From contig LGRX02035513.1 in assembly GCA_001247695.2 (NCBI GenBank), positions 30,298-94,297 of the forward strand: a stretch of 64,000 bases of DNA, read 5' to 3'. The position numbers and the translations under genes were made by a program. A model generated the notes under the pieces. The model saw nothing but the letters and a program-made list of their open reading frames with translations. It ran no database searches and was not told the DNA's origin. The stretch is from Cymbomonas tetramitiformis. Its lineage: Eukaryota; Chlorophyta; Pyramimonadophyceae; Pyramimonadales; Pyramimonadaceae. Below are positions 1-10,400 of this stretch, in pieces (the stretch's first letter is position 1; each line of letters starts with the position of its first letter).

Positions 1-175
1 ACCTCTTCGAGTTTGCTGGAAAGCTTTGATTGAGATTTGGCAGCGGCAGTTGCTTATTTGCTGTTGGGATCCTGCGTCTTCGCACTTAACACTATACGCC
101 TGTACGGCGGAAGCGCTGGCAGATTTTTCGGAATCAGATTGCTGCGTTTCTCCACCATCTTAAGCGACTTTTTCA
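1..175 (+). other. Untranslated leader of retrotransposon 1
   Basis: This stretch precedes the gag start codon and does not match the 3' LTR (12327-12865). It is therefore internal leader sequence between the unseen 5' LTR and gag. No primer-binding site complementary to a tRNA 3' end could be recognised. Confidence 0.6.
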
Positions 176-3100
176 ATGTCCTCTTCACGGCAAGCTTCTT
201 CGCTGTATGTTCCGCCTCAGCGGCGCTCGGGGGTGGCGGAGGCTGCTTCTGGGCCCTCCGGGCTCTCTAGCTCGGCCCGGGTGTTTCAGCTCCGGGATGG
301 GCTTGGGGCTTTGGGGCCCACCCCGTACTTTGTCCCGGAATGGGGGGCGCCAGCCGGGGCGCGGCGAAGCAGCACGGGGGGGGTAGCAGTACAACGCTCT
401 CTGGAGGGCGAATACGCGCTTTTGGCGAGCGCGCCTCTACCTCAAGAGGAACGTCGCACCCAAGCATCGCTGCCTGCCACGCCCACGAATTTCCCCGACG
501 GCTCGCGTGACTCTCCTGGGCTGGTATCTTCCATTGTACGTACGTTTGAGTGCTACTCTACACCCCAGCAGCGTGCAGGGGGTGCAGGTGCCTCAGGTCT
601 ACAACGTAGCCAACCAGCTCTCGAGGAGCTCAACACGGTCGCTATAGCCACCGCTCATAATTTGAGATCATCTCCTCATAGCGAAGCTGTAGTTGACCAT
701 TTGCCTTTGGCACCAGAGCATCTCGTTGGAAACCAGACCCATGAGAGCAACATATTTACGCCTAGGCGTGAAAGTGCTCCTCCAAGTGGCGAGCGCGGTT
801 TGTCAAGCGTGAACGAGTGGAGCGTCAGGCTGGCACGCCAAGCTGTAGCAGTGGATATTTTAGCGGTATGTGCATTGCGTAATTGGTGGAGTACTTGGAC
901 AGCACGAGTGCTCAGCGGGCGTGTTTCATCTGCACTTACGACATGGCACCTACGTGCCCGTCTCGCGCGCATGCGTGTTTCCCTTACAGCATGGCACGAG
1001 CGAGTTCACCGCAAGAACCAGGTCCAACGCAAAAAGCAAGATTTTGCTGGACACGCAAGTTCACGATTGGCGTCCCGGCTCTTGAGTGCATGGCGAGAAG
1101 AACAACGTCGTGTAAAAGAGATCACTCTCGAAATCACGGCGTGCAACATCGCCCGGTCCGAGTTCTACGTGAGGAAGTGTATGAAAGCGTGGAAGGCTAC
1201 CGTGGACTTCGCTTCCAAGTGCACCACCTTTGCGGTCCAGCGTGAACAACATGTGAAGCGCGAAGTCCTCCACGAGTGGTCAGCTCTGACGGACACGCCT
1301 GACGTGACCCCGAAGCAATGGGCGACCTTGCGTAGACATCTTCGCCGCCTGTGTGGCCAAGAAGACTCCATCGCTGCAATCACATGGGAGGTGCAGCTGA
1401 GAACGAAGAGTGGAGAGCAACGCGTGATCCCATCTCGTGGACTCCTTCTGTCGCATGTTACCTCAGCAAGCCACCATTATCATCACCTCCACTCTGCACG
1501 ACCACTCGTCACGACCATCCCAGCCAACCGGCCTGCAAGGCTGGTGCGGTTGGGAGTGAGCGTCGAGGAGGTGATAAAGACTCTAAGGCGTACAACCACC
1601 TTGGGAGCAAGTGTTCAACAGCATGGCGTACAATCTGTACCTAGCCGCAACCCCTATGGCGTCTTGTCGTCTGAAGATGACTCCACGATCGATGAGGAAG
1701 ACGTTCATTCCGCTGACTCCGCCCCACAACCACCTCGATCAAAAGCTTCATCCGCCCCACGACCCACACAACGAGAACGTGCTGTACGTGTCCAGGCTTT
1801 GACGGAGTTAGCCCACGAGAAGGAGGTGGCGAAGCAGGAGCGGAAGCGGCAGAAGTTGGCCAAGCGCAAGCTCGCCAAGGCTCGACGTCGCAGTGACGAA
1901 GGTAAACTGATGTACGACTCCACCTCTACGTCCAGTGAGGAGAAGTCCACACTTTCATCGTGTCAAACATCTTCTTCTGAAGCGCTCTCCTCTGACGCCT
2001 CGCACACCTCTTCATCAAGGAGCTCTCGGCGAAAGGGTGGACGCCAACGGCGGCGCCAAGCTCAAGTCACGCGACACGAGCGGCAACTACGAGAGCTGCA
2101 AGAGGAGTCCGAACGAGTCGCGTTAGATGCGGCCACTGCGCACCAAGCGCAGCTCACAGCGTTGCGCATGGACATGCACAATGCCGTGGAGGAAGCAACC
2201 CGGATGCATCAGGAGCTCCGCACCACGGTGTGCCAAGAAGCGCGACGGGCCGCTCTCGAATCTGCTGAGGAGCAGATAGCGCGCATGCAGCATGCCGCGG
2301 ACGTTGTCTCGCATCAGCATGAGCAAGCTGTAGCATCGCAGGCGGAGGAAGCTGCACGTCATCACCAACAACTTCGAGAAATGCAGCGCGCCGCGGAAGA
2401 GCAACGCCAGCAACTTGACCAAGCAGCTCGAGAGCAACGACTGCTGGAGCAACAAGTGGCGGAGAGCAAGATAGTGGTGCAGGCCGCCCTTGAAGCCGCT
2501 GACGGACGAGCGCACTCACGGCCAGAACAACCACCTAATACCCCCGCGAGCTATGCGACCGTCACAAGTGACGCTCAAGAAGCTGAACGCGAAGCTCTGA
2601 TGGTGCCCCCGTCAGCCACGACTGTGGACGTACGGGGCCACAAAGGCGTGACGTTCGAGGAGGACGCCTCCAAGCGTGCATCTTCCCCCACGAGTGTGCA
2701 TGACCGCCTAGCCAAAATGGATTGGAGGTCCATTAGTGTGCCAGCCGTTACCGCTATCCGTGCACACGTGGAGGAGCACTTACCTGGCCACGTGGGCAAG
2801 ATGGAAGCGGAACGCATGTTCTGTGACGTAGCGAGAAGGTACCGAGACCATGACCTAGCGTCTGGGTGTGGACCGCCGGTCTCCGAAGCCCCGGCCTCTC
2901 AACTTCCTTCACCACCTCTGGCGGGAACGGCGATCGTTTGTTGCGTGTACGACGAAGTCGCGTCCAGCACGTCCAACGTTCCGTGCTCGAGATGCGCTCG
3001 TAGCCCGCAACCCCCTGTAGCCATATGGAATTGCGGGCTTACAGCTCTTTCAGACTTGTCGGAAACCACTCAATTCCTGCCGTTGTGTATATATTGCACG

Positions 3101-4516
3101 CGCGGGGTTTGGCCGGGAGCCTTTGACCGCTTCCCTTCAGTGACCCCGAGGCCATCCTCAGCAATTGGTGGGACCAGTGGGGGCGGCGGAGGCGACGACG
3201 ATGGAGGCGATGGTGATGACGACGGTGACGACCCGGGAGGACCCGGTGGCCATCAAGGGGGGGGGAATGAGCCGCCTGGCGACCCCACTTCTGACGCGCC
3301 TAGCGACCCCTCGCGGAATCTTGGAGATGGACGTCGCGGCCATGGCGGGGGCGGAGGCGGTGACGATCCGCCCGACGATGAGACGTCCTACAGCTTCGGT
3401 TCGAGTAGGAGGTCCTCGTACAATGATGGCAGGCAGCAAAGGGAGGAGTACACGAGGCACTCATATGCCCTCAAGGCCGCGAAGGACATCATGTCCTTGT
3501 ACTCAGCACCGCTGGAAGGGTCCACGAACCCCTTCGGCCCGCTGTTGCGGTTCGTGGACGAGTTCGACAGGTGCTTAGCCCTTCCAGTGGTGCTCCTCGC
3601 GATGAACACCCCGTGCAACGTGCCCAACGGAGCGTTCGAGCTCGGAGAGCCGATTCTCTCGGTGCATATCTTGTTGAAGGAGATCACCCAGCATTGCTTC
3701 CCTACGCCTAGCTCCGAAGGAACGGAGCTGCGAGGGGTTCTCCTGGATGCCGAGGCGGACAAGTCGTTGAACCTTGAGAAGGTCATTGTGCCGCTGGCGA
3801 AGCTGATCGTGCCGCTGAAGAGTGAAATGGCCACCTTGGGCTCGTTCCTACGCCGAGTACGCCAAACTCAAGGACGCATGGCGACACCGCGCAAAGTGCG
3901 CGAGTTTTGGGATGGACTGCATCTAGCCCATCGCGTAGTGACCATGTTGGCGACACACGAGCTCACCACACCGGTTCCGGAATCCGACCTCCTGGACGTC
4001 TTCCTCTCGGGCTTATCCGCGGAGGTACGGAAGGAGGCGTTCGAGATTGCAGAGCGGAAGGGGACCCCCTTGATCCTCCTCGACCGCGCCCTTCCAGCCA
4101 GTCGACGCCTAGCGCTGGAATACGCCATTGAGGCGGAGTTGCATTTGAACAACGCGACGAGTAGGAGAGCGCCAGTGCAGCTACTGGCAGCGGTGGAGGT
4201 CTCGGAGGAGCTACTAGCTCTAGCCGAAGATCGTCCCGCGGGTGCAACTCCTACTGGGCAACGTCTGGGCTCCCCGGAGTACACTGGTTGCAGGTTGTGC
4301 CAAAGCAAAGAGCACTATGCTCGAGAGTGCCCACAGGCTGCTCTTCGTAAGAAGGAGTGGGCCAAAGCACTTCTGGCTGAAACTTTGGACATGGTCATGC
4401 ACGAAGTGGAAACGGATGAATACTGCGACGTGCTCAACGCGGTGTTGCCAAAGGAACTAATGGATTTTGCCGCGGAGGACTCCCTCGAGCTCGGAGTACC
4501 CTCCAAGTCCCAATGA
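176..4516 (+). CDS. Gag polyprotein of retrotransposon 1
   Basis: The predicted protein has 1446 residues, much longer than the usual 300-500 for Ty3/gypsy Gag. Residues about 230-420 hold repeated Trp-containing helices (for example ALTTW, SLTAW, LLSAW, CMKAW). Residues about 620-790 are Arg/Ser-rich and then strongly coiled-coil (Glu/Gln/Ala/Arg). Residues about 1000-1070 are a Gly/Asp-rich linker. Residues about 1100-1330 look like the capsid helical region. A retroviral zinc knuckle CRLCQSKEHYAREC (C-x2-C-x4-H-x4-C) lies near residue 1375. The knuckle and the position before protease make it Gag; the capsid call is weaker. The start is the first ATG of the frame, and the true start could be later. 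The stop overlaps the next ORF in an ATGA. Confidence 0.85.
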   Translation: MSSSRQASSLYVPPQRRSGVAEAASGPSGLSSSARVFQLRDGLGALGPTPYFVPEWGAPAGARRSSTGGVAVQRSLEGEYALLASAPLPQEERRTQASLPATPTNFPDGSRDSPGLVSSIVRTFECYSTPQQRAGGAGASGLQRSQPALEELNTVAIATAHNLRSSPHSEAVVDHLPLAPEHLVGNQTHESNIFTPRRESAPPSGERGLSSVNEWSVRLARQAVAVDILAVCALRNWWSTWTARVLSGRVSSALTTWHLRARLARMRVSLTAWHERVHRKNQVQRKKQDFAGHASSRLASRLLSAWREEQRRVKEITLEITACNIARSEFYVRKCMKAWKATVDFASKCTTFAVQREQHVKREVLHEWSALTDTPDVTPKQWATLRRHLRRLCGQEDSIAAITWEVQLRTKSGEQRVIPSRGLLLSHVTSASHHYHHLHSARPLVTTIPANRPARLVRLGVSVEEVIKTLRRTTTLGASVQQHGVQSVPSRNPYGVLSSEDDSTIDEEDVHSADSAPQPPRSKASSAPRPTQRERAVRVQALTELAHEKEVAKQERKRQKLAKRKLAKARRRSDEGKLMYDSTSTSSEEKSTLSSCQTSSSEALSSDASHTSSSRSSRRKGGRQRRRQAQVTRHERQLRELQEESERVALDAATAHQAQLTALRMDMHNAVEEATRMHQELRTTVCQEARRAALESAEEQIARMQHAADVVSHQHEQAVASQAEEAARHHQQLREMQRAAEEQRQQLDQAAREQRLLEQQVAESKIVVQAALEAADGRAHSRPEQPPNTPASYATVTSDAQEAEREALMVPPSATTVDVRGHKGVTFEEDASKRASSPTSVHDRLAKMDWRSISVPAVTAIRAHVEEHLPGHVGKMEAERMFCDVARRYRDHDLASGCGPPVSEAPASQLPSPPLAGTAIVCCVYDEVASSTSNVPCSRCARSPQPPVAIWNCGLTALSDLSETTQFLPLCIYCTRGVWPGAFDRFPSVTPRPSSAIGGTSGGGGGDDDGGDGDDDGDDPGGPGGHQGGGNEPPGDPTSDAPSDPSRNLGDGRRGHGGGGGGDDPPDDETSYSFGSSRRSSYNDGRQQREEYTRHSYALKAAKDIMSLYSAPLEGSTNPFGPLLRFVDEFDRCLALPVVLLAMNTPCNVPNGAFELGEPILSVHILLKEITQHCFPTPSSEGTELRGVLLDAEADKSLNLEKVIVPLAKLIVPLKSEMATLGSFLRRVRQTQGRMATPRKVREFWDGLHLAHRVVTMLATHELTTPVPESDLLDVFLSGLSAEVRKEAFEIAERKGTPLILLDRALPASRRLALEYAIEAELHLNNATSRRAPVQLLAAVEVSEELLALAEDRPAGATPTGQRLGSPEYTGCRLCQSKEHYARECPQAALRKKEWAKALLAETLDMVMHEVETDEYCDVLNAVLPKELMDFAAEDSLELGVPSKSQ

Positions 4517-7431
4517 GCTCGGGCCCACATCCCCGCGATGAGCCCCCCTCCTACCTCTCGGAGCAGCAGTTGCGGGAGAAGTGGAGAAGAGCCCGTCGAC
4601 GTCAAAGGCGGAGTGCTCCTTGCACAGGATACCTAGACTCCGATGAGCTCAACATGCTACCCTCGCGGGCGATGACTAGCCCTCCTCCCGCGCCGGAGCG
4701 TCAAGTGGTCGAAGCTCGCCTTCGCAAGGAAGCCAAGTCTCCAGTGTGTACGAGCGAGGACCTCACAGACGACTCCCAGCACGTTGAGAAACGGCACCGA
4801 CGTACCCTGAAGGTGACCGAGAGCTACCGCGTGCACTTGGAGCCAACGGGCCAACCATTGCAAGGTTGGCAATTTCGAGCTGTCCGAGGGCAAGGGACGA
4901 GCGCTTTACGCTCCAAAGTGGGCACACGGGGCTTGAGGTCCTCCATCAAGGCTCTGGAAACGGACCTTGCACCGCCCCGTACACCTCCGCGGAGCACGAG
5001 CCCACCGCTTTGGAGAGCCGGGCATCGACGCAGCAGCCGAGGACCCACGCGGTCACCAACGCACAGCGCGGTTACCGCCAACAAGCGAGAAGCTCGAGCT
5101 CGGTCACCCTTACCCGCAGCCCTTAACAAACTTAAAAGGCTGCAAGAATACCGACGACGACGTCAAGACATCCAGCTTGGGCGTCGACCTCGTACGCCCT
5201 CACCTAACGGCAGCACGACTGCCGAGGCAACCTCAACCACATGGAGTGACCGCCCCCGACCATGGCTGTCACCGACCCATGCAGCTCGAGCTGAAGGAGC
5301 ACCAAGGAGGAGGTGGCTCAGTGGGCTGGAGAAGGTTCGCCAACGAGAGAAGCTTAAGCGGGATTATGCCAGTGGCCTCCCATATTTGGAGCGGGACTCT
5401 CCTATAGACGAAGAGCTACTGCACATCTTAGCCAAGGAACAAGCGCAAGAGGAAGTAGAAGATGGACTCCTCCAGTACGCAAGTGACTTGGCGACGAATG
5501 ATATGGCGCGAGCAGCGAAGGACAAGGTCATCCAAGTGGCCTTGTACCCACCTGATTACCCACCCAGGGACCTGGTGCAGACAGCCACCGCTCAAGGGCT
5601 CTTGGCCGATGCAGGCACCTACGAGTTACCATGGGACTCTGACATGGACGACCCTCCTGACCTAGGCGACCCTCATGCCAAGGACGACCCCTTCATATGC
5701 CAGCTCAACAGCATCATCGACAGTGGGGACATGAGCCCTGGCTGGAGTGATCTCTTGGCGGCTGTATCAACATCGCGAGCGCCACCTCGACAGATCAACA
5801 ATTCCAAGGCCCCCACCTTGTTGTTGTTCTGGGCGTACGTGAACGGTCGTCGCGTAAAGGTGCTGGTGGACAGTGGGTGCTCCACCAACATTATCTCGGA
5901 CAAGACTGTACGCAGCATTCCCTCCCTGACGCCTCGACCTCACGAAAACCCCATGCGAGTGCGAGTAGCTGACGGCGCGTCGTACGATGTCAACACGTGC
6001 GTCCGTCCTCGACTGCAAGCAGAGACCACCAAGGGGTTGTACGTCAAGCAATTGGAGCTCAGAGTGATGCCCATTGATCTTTGCGTGGATATTATCCTTG
6101 GAGGACCTTGGCTAGCCTCTCACTCCCCAGTCACCCTGGATTACTCCCGATGGGGTTCCATCCGGTTTGGTTCTGGAAGCAAGAGAGTGGTCATTACAGG
6201 CTGCTCTCCGGGAACGCCAGACCCCTCAAGACCCAAGGATAAGGCCATGGCGTTGGTACAAGGAGTCTTGTTGGACCCCAAAAGGGTACGCAAGGACCTT
6301 CGAGCCCTCCAATCTAAGGATGAGTGTGCCTTCGTGGTGTACCTAGCACCCGACGGCACCTTCGGGGCGGTCGCCTGTAACGAAGAGACCGACGCCGAGA
6401 CCAACGCCAAGCCCAGGGACGCTTCGTCCGAGCGTTGCGCCACGTCTAGCTCTGAGCAGCAAGACGCCCAAGTCGCGGGCGCCATGGACTCCTCCCAAGC
6501 GGATCTGGGTGAGACGGACGCGCCTGCGCTGATGTCCGCGTCAGACACTGACTCCGAAGCCGAGGACGCTCTACTCCTCCGGGAATCTGTGCGGCCCAGC
6601 CCAGGCACCAGTGACGAGGACCACTTGGATAAGGTGTACGCAACAGTGGAGTCCACCCGCCCACAAAACTTTGACGTGGTCGCGCTGGAGGGTGCTGTTG
6701 GCCCCCCGGCGGACAATGCGCCATCCAACAACCTACATCTGGGGTTCTTCCAGAGCAAGCGCGAAGCTTTGGGAGCATTTGCTTTATTACCTGAGCACGT
6801 ACGTGCCCAAGCAATCGACGACCACGCGCAAGGGAAACCACCCACCTGGCATGCCGAAGCCGCAGCCGCGCTGGAGCAGGGAAGGCGCTTACTCCGCGAA
6901 CGTCGGCCGCGACGCAAGCGTGTGCGCTGGAGCGACGAGAAGCCCCATACTGAAGGTTTATCTCAAGAGCAGGCCGCTCCTGTGGCCGAGGAACCACCGT
7001 CACCGACACCGCCGCCCAAGCCCCATGCCATGGAAGCGGAGGAGCCGGACGAGATTGACGAGACAGTGTCCCCGGAGATATGGCAACAGCTGCGCGACCT
7101 TGAGGAGGAGTTCAGGGACGTCATATGTACGGAGCTGCCTGACTCCGTCCAAAGCCGCGACTACAAGAACAACATTCGCTTGCGATCCGACTGGAGTGGG
7201 CAGCCGCTACATCGGCGTAACTACAAGTTGTCGCAAGAGGAGCTTCGGCAACTTCGTGCACAACTTGACGAGCTGTTGGCCAAGGGGTACATCCGTCCAT
7301 CGGCGTCTCCCTGGGGTTGTCCGGTACTTATGGTGCCGAAGCCGAGCAACCCTAAGGAGCTGCGCTTGGTTATCGACTACAGGTCGATAAACGAGATCAC
7401 GGTCAATCAAGGACAAGTACCCTCTTCCTGA
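4513..7431 (+). CDS. Pol part 1: aspartic protease and N-terminal reverse transcriptase
   Basis: The ORF starts at the ATGA that ends gag, so translation probably depends on termination-reinitiation. Residues 1-420 are basic and low-complexity with no recognised domain. The retropepsin-like protease is near residues 430-550, with catalytic Asp453 in VLVDSGCSTN and a later ILGGPWL motif typical of the clan. An acidic linker follows. From about residue 855 the fingers of a Ty3/gypsy RT appear (YIRPSASPWGCPVLMVPK, then LRLVIDYRSIN). The frame ends at TGA 7429-7431, in the middle of RT. RT continues without loss in the next frame from about 7409. A one-base insertion near 7408, a sequence error or a +1 frameshift site could explain this. 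Confidence 0.9.
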   Translation: MSSGPHPRDEPPSYLSEQQLREKWRRARRRQRRSAPCTGYLDSDELNMLPSRAMTSPPPAPERQVVEARLRKEAKSPVCTSEDLTDDSQHVEKRHRRTLKVTESYRVHLEPTGQPLQGWQFRAVRGQGTSALRSKVGTRGLRSSIKALETDLAPPRTPPRSTSPPLWRAGHRRSSRGPTRSPTHSAVTANKREARARSPLPAALNKLKRLQEYRRRRQDIQLGRRPRTPSPNGSTTAEATSTTWSDRPRPWLSPTHAARAEGAPRRRWLSGLEKVRQREKLKRDYASGLPYLERDSPIDEELLHILAKEQAQEEVEDGLLQYASDLATNDMARAAKDKVIQVALYPPDYPPRDLVQTATAQGLLADAGTYELPWDSDMDDPPDLGDPHAKDDPFICQLNSIIDSGDMSPGWSDLLAAVSTSRAPPRQINNSKAPTLLLFWAYVNGRRVKVLVDSGCSTNIISDKTVRSIPSLTPRPHENPMRVRVADGASYDVNTCVRPRLQAETTKGLYVKQLELRVMPIDLCVDIILGGPWLASHSPVTLDYSRWGSIRFGSGSKRVVITGCSPGTPDPSRPKDKAMALVQGVLLDPKRVRKDLRALQSKDECAFVVYLAPDGTFGAVACNEETDAETNAKPRDASSERCATSSSEQQDAQVAGAMDSSQADLGETDAPALMSASDTDSEAEDALLLRESVRPSPGTSDEDHLDKVYATVESTRPQNFDVVALEGAVGPPADNAPSNNLHLGFFQSKREALGAFALLPEHVRAQAIDDHAQGKPPTWHAEAAAALEQGRRLLRERRPRRKRVRWSDEKPHTEGLSQEQAAPVAEEPPSPTPPPKPHAMEAEEPDEIDETVSPEIWQQLRDLEEEFRDVICTELPDSVQSRDYKNNIRLRSDWSGQPLHRRNYKLSQEELRQLRAQLDELLAKGYIRPSASPWGCPVLMVPKPSNPKELRLVIDYRSINEITVNQGQVPSS

Positions 7432-10400
7432 CGTACAAACCCTCCTCGATGACCTACAAGGAGCAACCGTCTTCTCCACAGCAGACGCCTTGTGGGGATT
7501 CTGGCAAGTTCCCATGGAACAGGAGGACATCGAGAAGACAGCCATGACCACCCACTTCGGAGCTTATGAGTGGCTGGTCATGCCTATGGGACTGAGCAAC
7601 TCACCGAGCACGTGGCAAAGAATGATGACGCAGTACCTCGGACACCTACCCTTCTGCAGAGTGTTCGTGGACGACATCATGATTTTCAGTGACACACCTG
7701 AGCAGCATGTCGGCCATGTACGAGCTGTATTAGCGGCCTGTCGCCAGCACAAAGTATACCTCAAGCGGAGCAAGTTGAAGTTGTGCATGCGAGCAGTACG
7801 CTTCCTTGGCCATGTGTGCAGTAAGGAAGGTTGTCGCCCCCAACGCGACAAAGTTGCCTCAGTTCGCGACTGGCCGGAGCTCGAGACTGTCACCCACGTG
7901 CGCCAATTCCTTGGAATGTGTGGCTTTTACCGGCGGTACATCCAGTCCTTCGCTCACATTGCCCACCCTCTCACTCGCCTCACGAAGATGGGAGTGCCAT
8001 GGACTTGGGGCAAGGAGGAGAAAGAAGCCTTCCAACGATTGAAGTCAGCATTGATTTCAGCACCAATCCTCGCCCTACCGGACCAGCGCTCAGCAGCCGA
8101 TGGGTCTCGCCCATTTTGCGTGCAGACCGACGCGAGTGCGGTCGCACTAGGAGGCGTGCTGATGCAAGACCTGGGACGAGGTCTTCAACCGTTGGCCTTC
8201 GAGAGCAGGCAATTCTCCTCGGCCGAGCAGAACTACCACGCTGGGGAGCGGGAGCTGTGCGCCATCCACCACTGCACCACAGTGACGTGGAGGCATTACC
8301 TTATATTCACCGACTTCAAACTCATGGGTGACCACAAACCCTTGCAGTGGCTCTTCGCGCCGGCTCGGGAGCTGAGTCGACGCCAAGCACGCTGGTATGA
8401 AGACTTGGTGGAAGTGGGCGTGCACCAAATGGAGCACGTACCTGGCCGATGCCTAGTAGTTCCGGACGCCCAATCCAGACGACCAGACTACAAGCAGTCA
8501 TCCGCCAGGGAGGGGCTCAAGGAGAAGGGCGTGGTCGACCGGGACACAGACGAGCCTCGTCAGAGTGTGCCAAGGGAGTCGGCTGAGAGCTCAACCCCCG
8601 CCGATCCCACCTCAGTATTCGGTGCAATCGACGAGGACGACACCGACGAAGAGCCGTCCGAGGAGCCCGCTAAAGTCAAGACCCTTGAAGACCCCATCTC
8701 GGTGCTCGACTCCACGTTTGATTACTCCGACTCTGAAGACGAGTCTGTACCTCCGGTCAGCCCCCCGTTGGTCGTTGGGGAGCTCACTCATCTGAATGGG
8801 CTCACCTGGGTGGAAACCCCCGACCTGTGGGAAGACGCAGCTGAGACGTTGCACACCGCGGAGCGCGCCTTGCATGAAGCCACCCTTGCGGGCGTCACTA
8901 CTCGCTCTCGCTCGCAACCGGAGCAAGCCCCCTCTCCAGCCCCCTCAACTCCCCTTAGTCCTTCCCCTCCCAGCAAACAAAGTTCCCCTCCCGCGTCAAG
9001 CTCCCACTACGATAACGTGGTAGACCGGCAGGACTGGAAACTGGTAAAGGAGAAGTTCGAAGAGATCTCAGCGCAGTACGGCCCGTTCGACGTGGACGCG
9101 TGTTGTGACTCCATGGGCGTCAACCGCCAGGTGGACACCTATTGGACGGAGTGCCTCAAGCAGCAATGGCGGGGAAAGCACGTCTGGTGCAACCCCCCCT
9201 ACACCAAGGATAGCAACCTCATTGAGAGGATCCTACGCCACTTTATGGCTGAGTGGCGCGCCGACCCAGAGAACACGTCGGCGATGTTCCTACTGCCGGA
9301 CTATGACGCGTCCTGGCGCACCCTTATCCAGCCCAAGTACGGCCTGCACGTGGTCAAGGTGTTCGACCTCAAGGATGCCAAGGGTCACCCTACATGCTTG
9401 TTTGAGTCACCAGATGGAGGCCGACCAGCGCTGCGGTGGCCCGTGCTGCTGGTGTGGGCGCCAGCGGCCAGCCGGACTCGGCCTCGAGCGAAGAGTGCCC
9501 GTGCGCCCGCCGCTCAAGGTGCAAGCGAGCCTATGGTCACGTCAGGGCCAGCGGCCAAGGCACGCGCAACCAAAGGACCACTGAAGGCATGCCAGTTCGT
9601 GAAAGCACTACGCGCGGAGTACGAACGTAGCCCTTACCTCACGATGTTAAAGGAAGAGCTTTTAGCCGCCCCGCACCAGCGCACGGACACCTTCCGTATG
9701 GTTGACGACATGATCTGGCGCATCGCGGAGGGACGCTACCAGCTGGTGTTGTCATCCGACTCTCCCCTTCGAGAGATAGTCATGCGTGAAGCGCACGAGT
9801 CTCCCGCAGCGGGACACACCGGACGAGATAAGACTCTTGCTCGGATAGTGCGGCGGTTCTGGTGGCCTCGCATGAACAAAGACGTCACCGACTGGACCCG
9901 CTCGTGCTTGATATGCCAGCAGACCCGCCCGAGGAACAGCTATCCGGATGGCCAGCTGAACCCCCTCCAGGTCCCGGTCAGGCTGTGGCAGGTGGTGAGC
10001 ATTGACTTCGTCACAGGTCTGCCGCGCACGGAGCGGGGCTACGACGCCTTCGCCACGTTCACGGACAAGTTGTCCAAGATGGTGCACGTGGTCCCCATGC
10101 TGTACTCTGACAGTTCCGCTGAGCAAGTGGCACGAATGTACTTCGACCATGTTTGGCGACTGCACGGTGCTCCCATGAAGATCGTTTGTGACAGGGACTC
10201 TCGCTTCCGTGACGCCTTTCATATGGAGTTGCATCGCCTTATGGGGGTGCAGGTGGCCTCCACTACGCCGTACCATCCACAAGGGGACGGTCAAGCGGAG
10301 CACACAAACCACACGGTGGAGCGCATGTTGCGCGCCTACGTTGACGCAAACCAGACAGACTGGGATTTGTGGTGCACCCCGGTGGAGTACGCCATTAACG

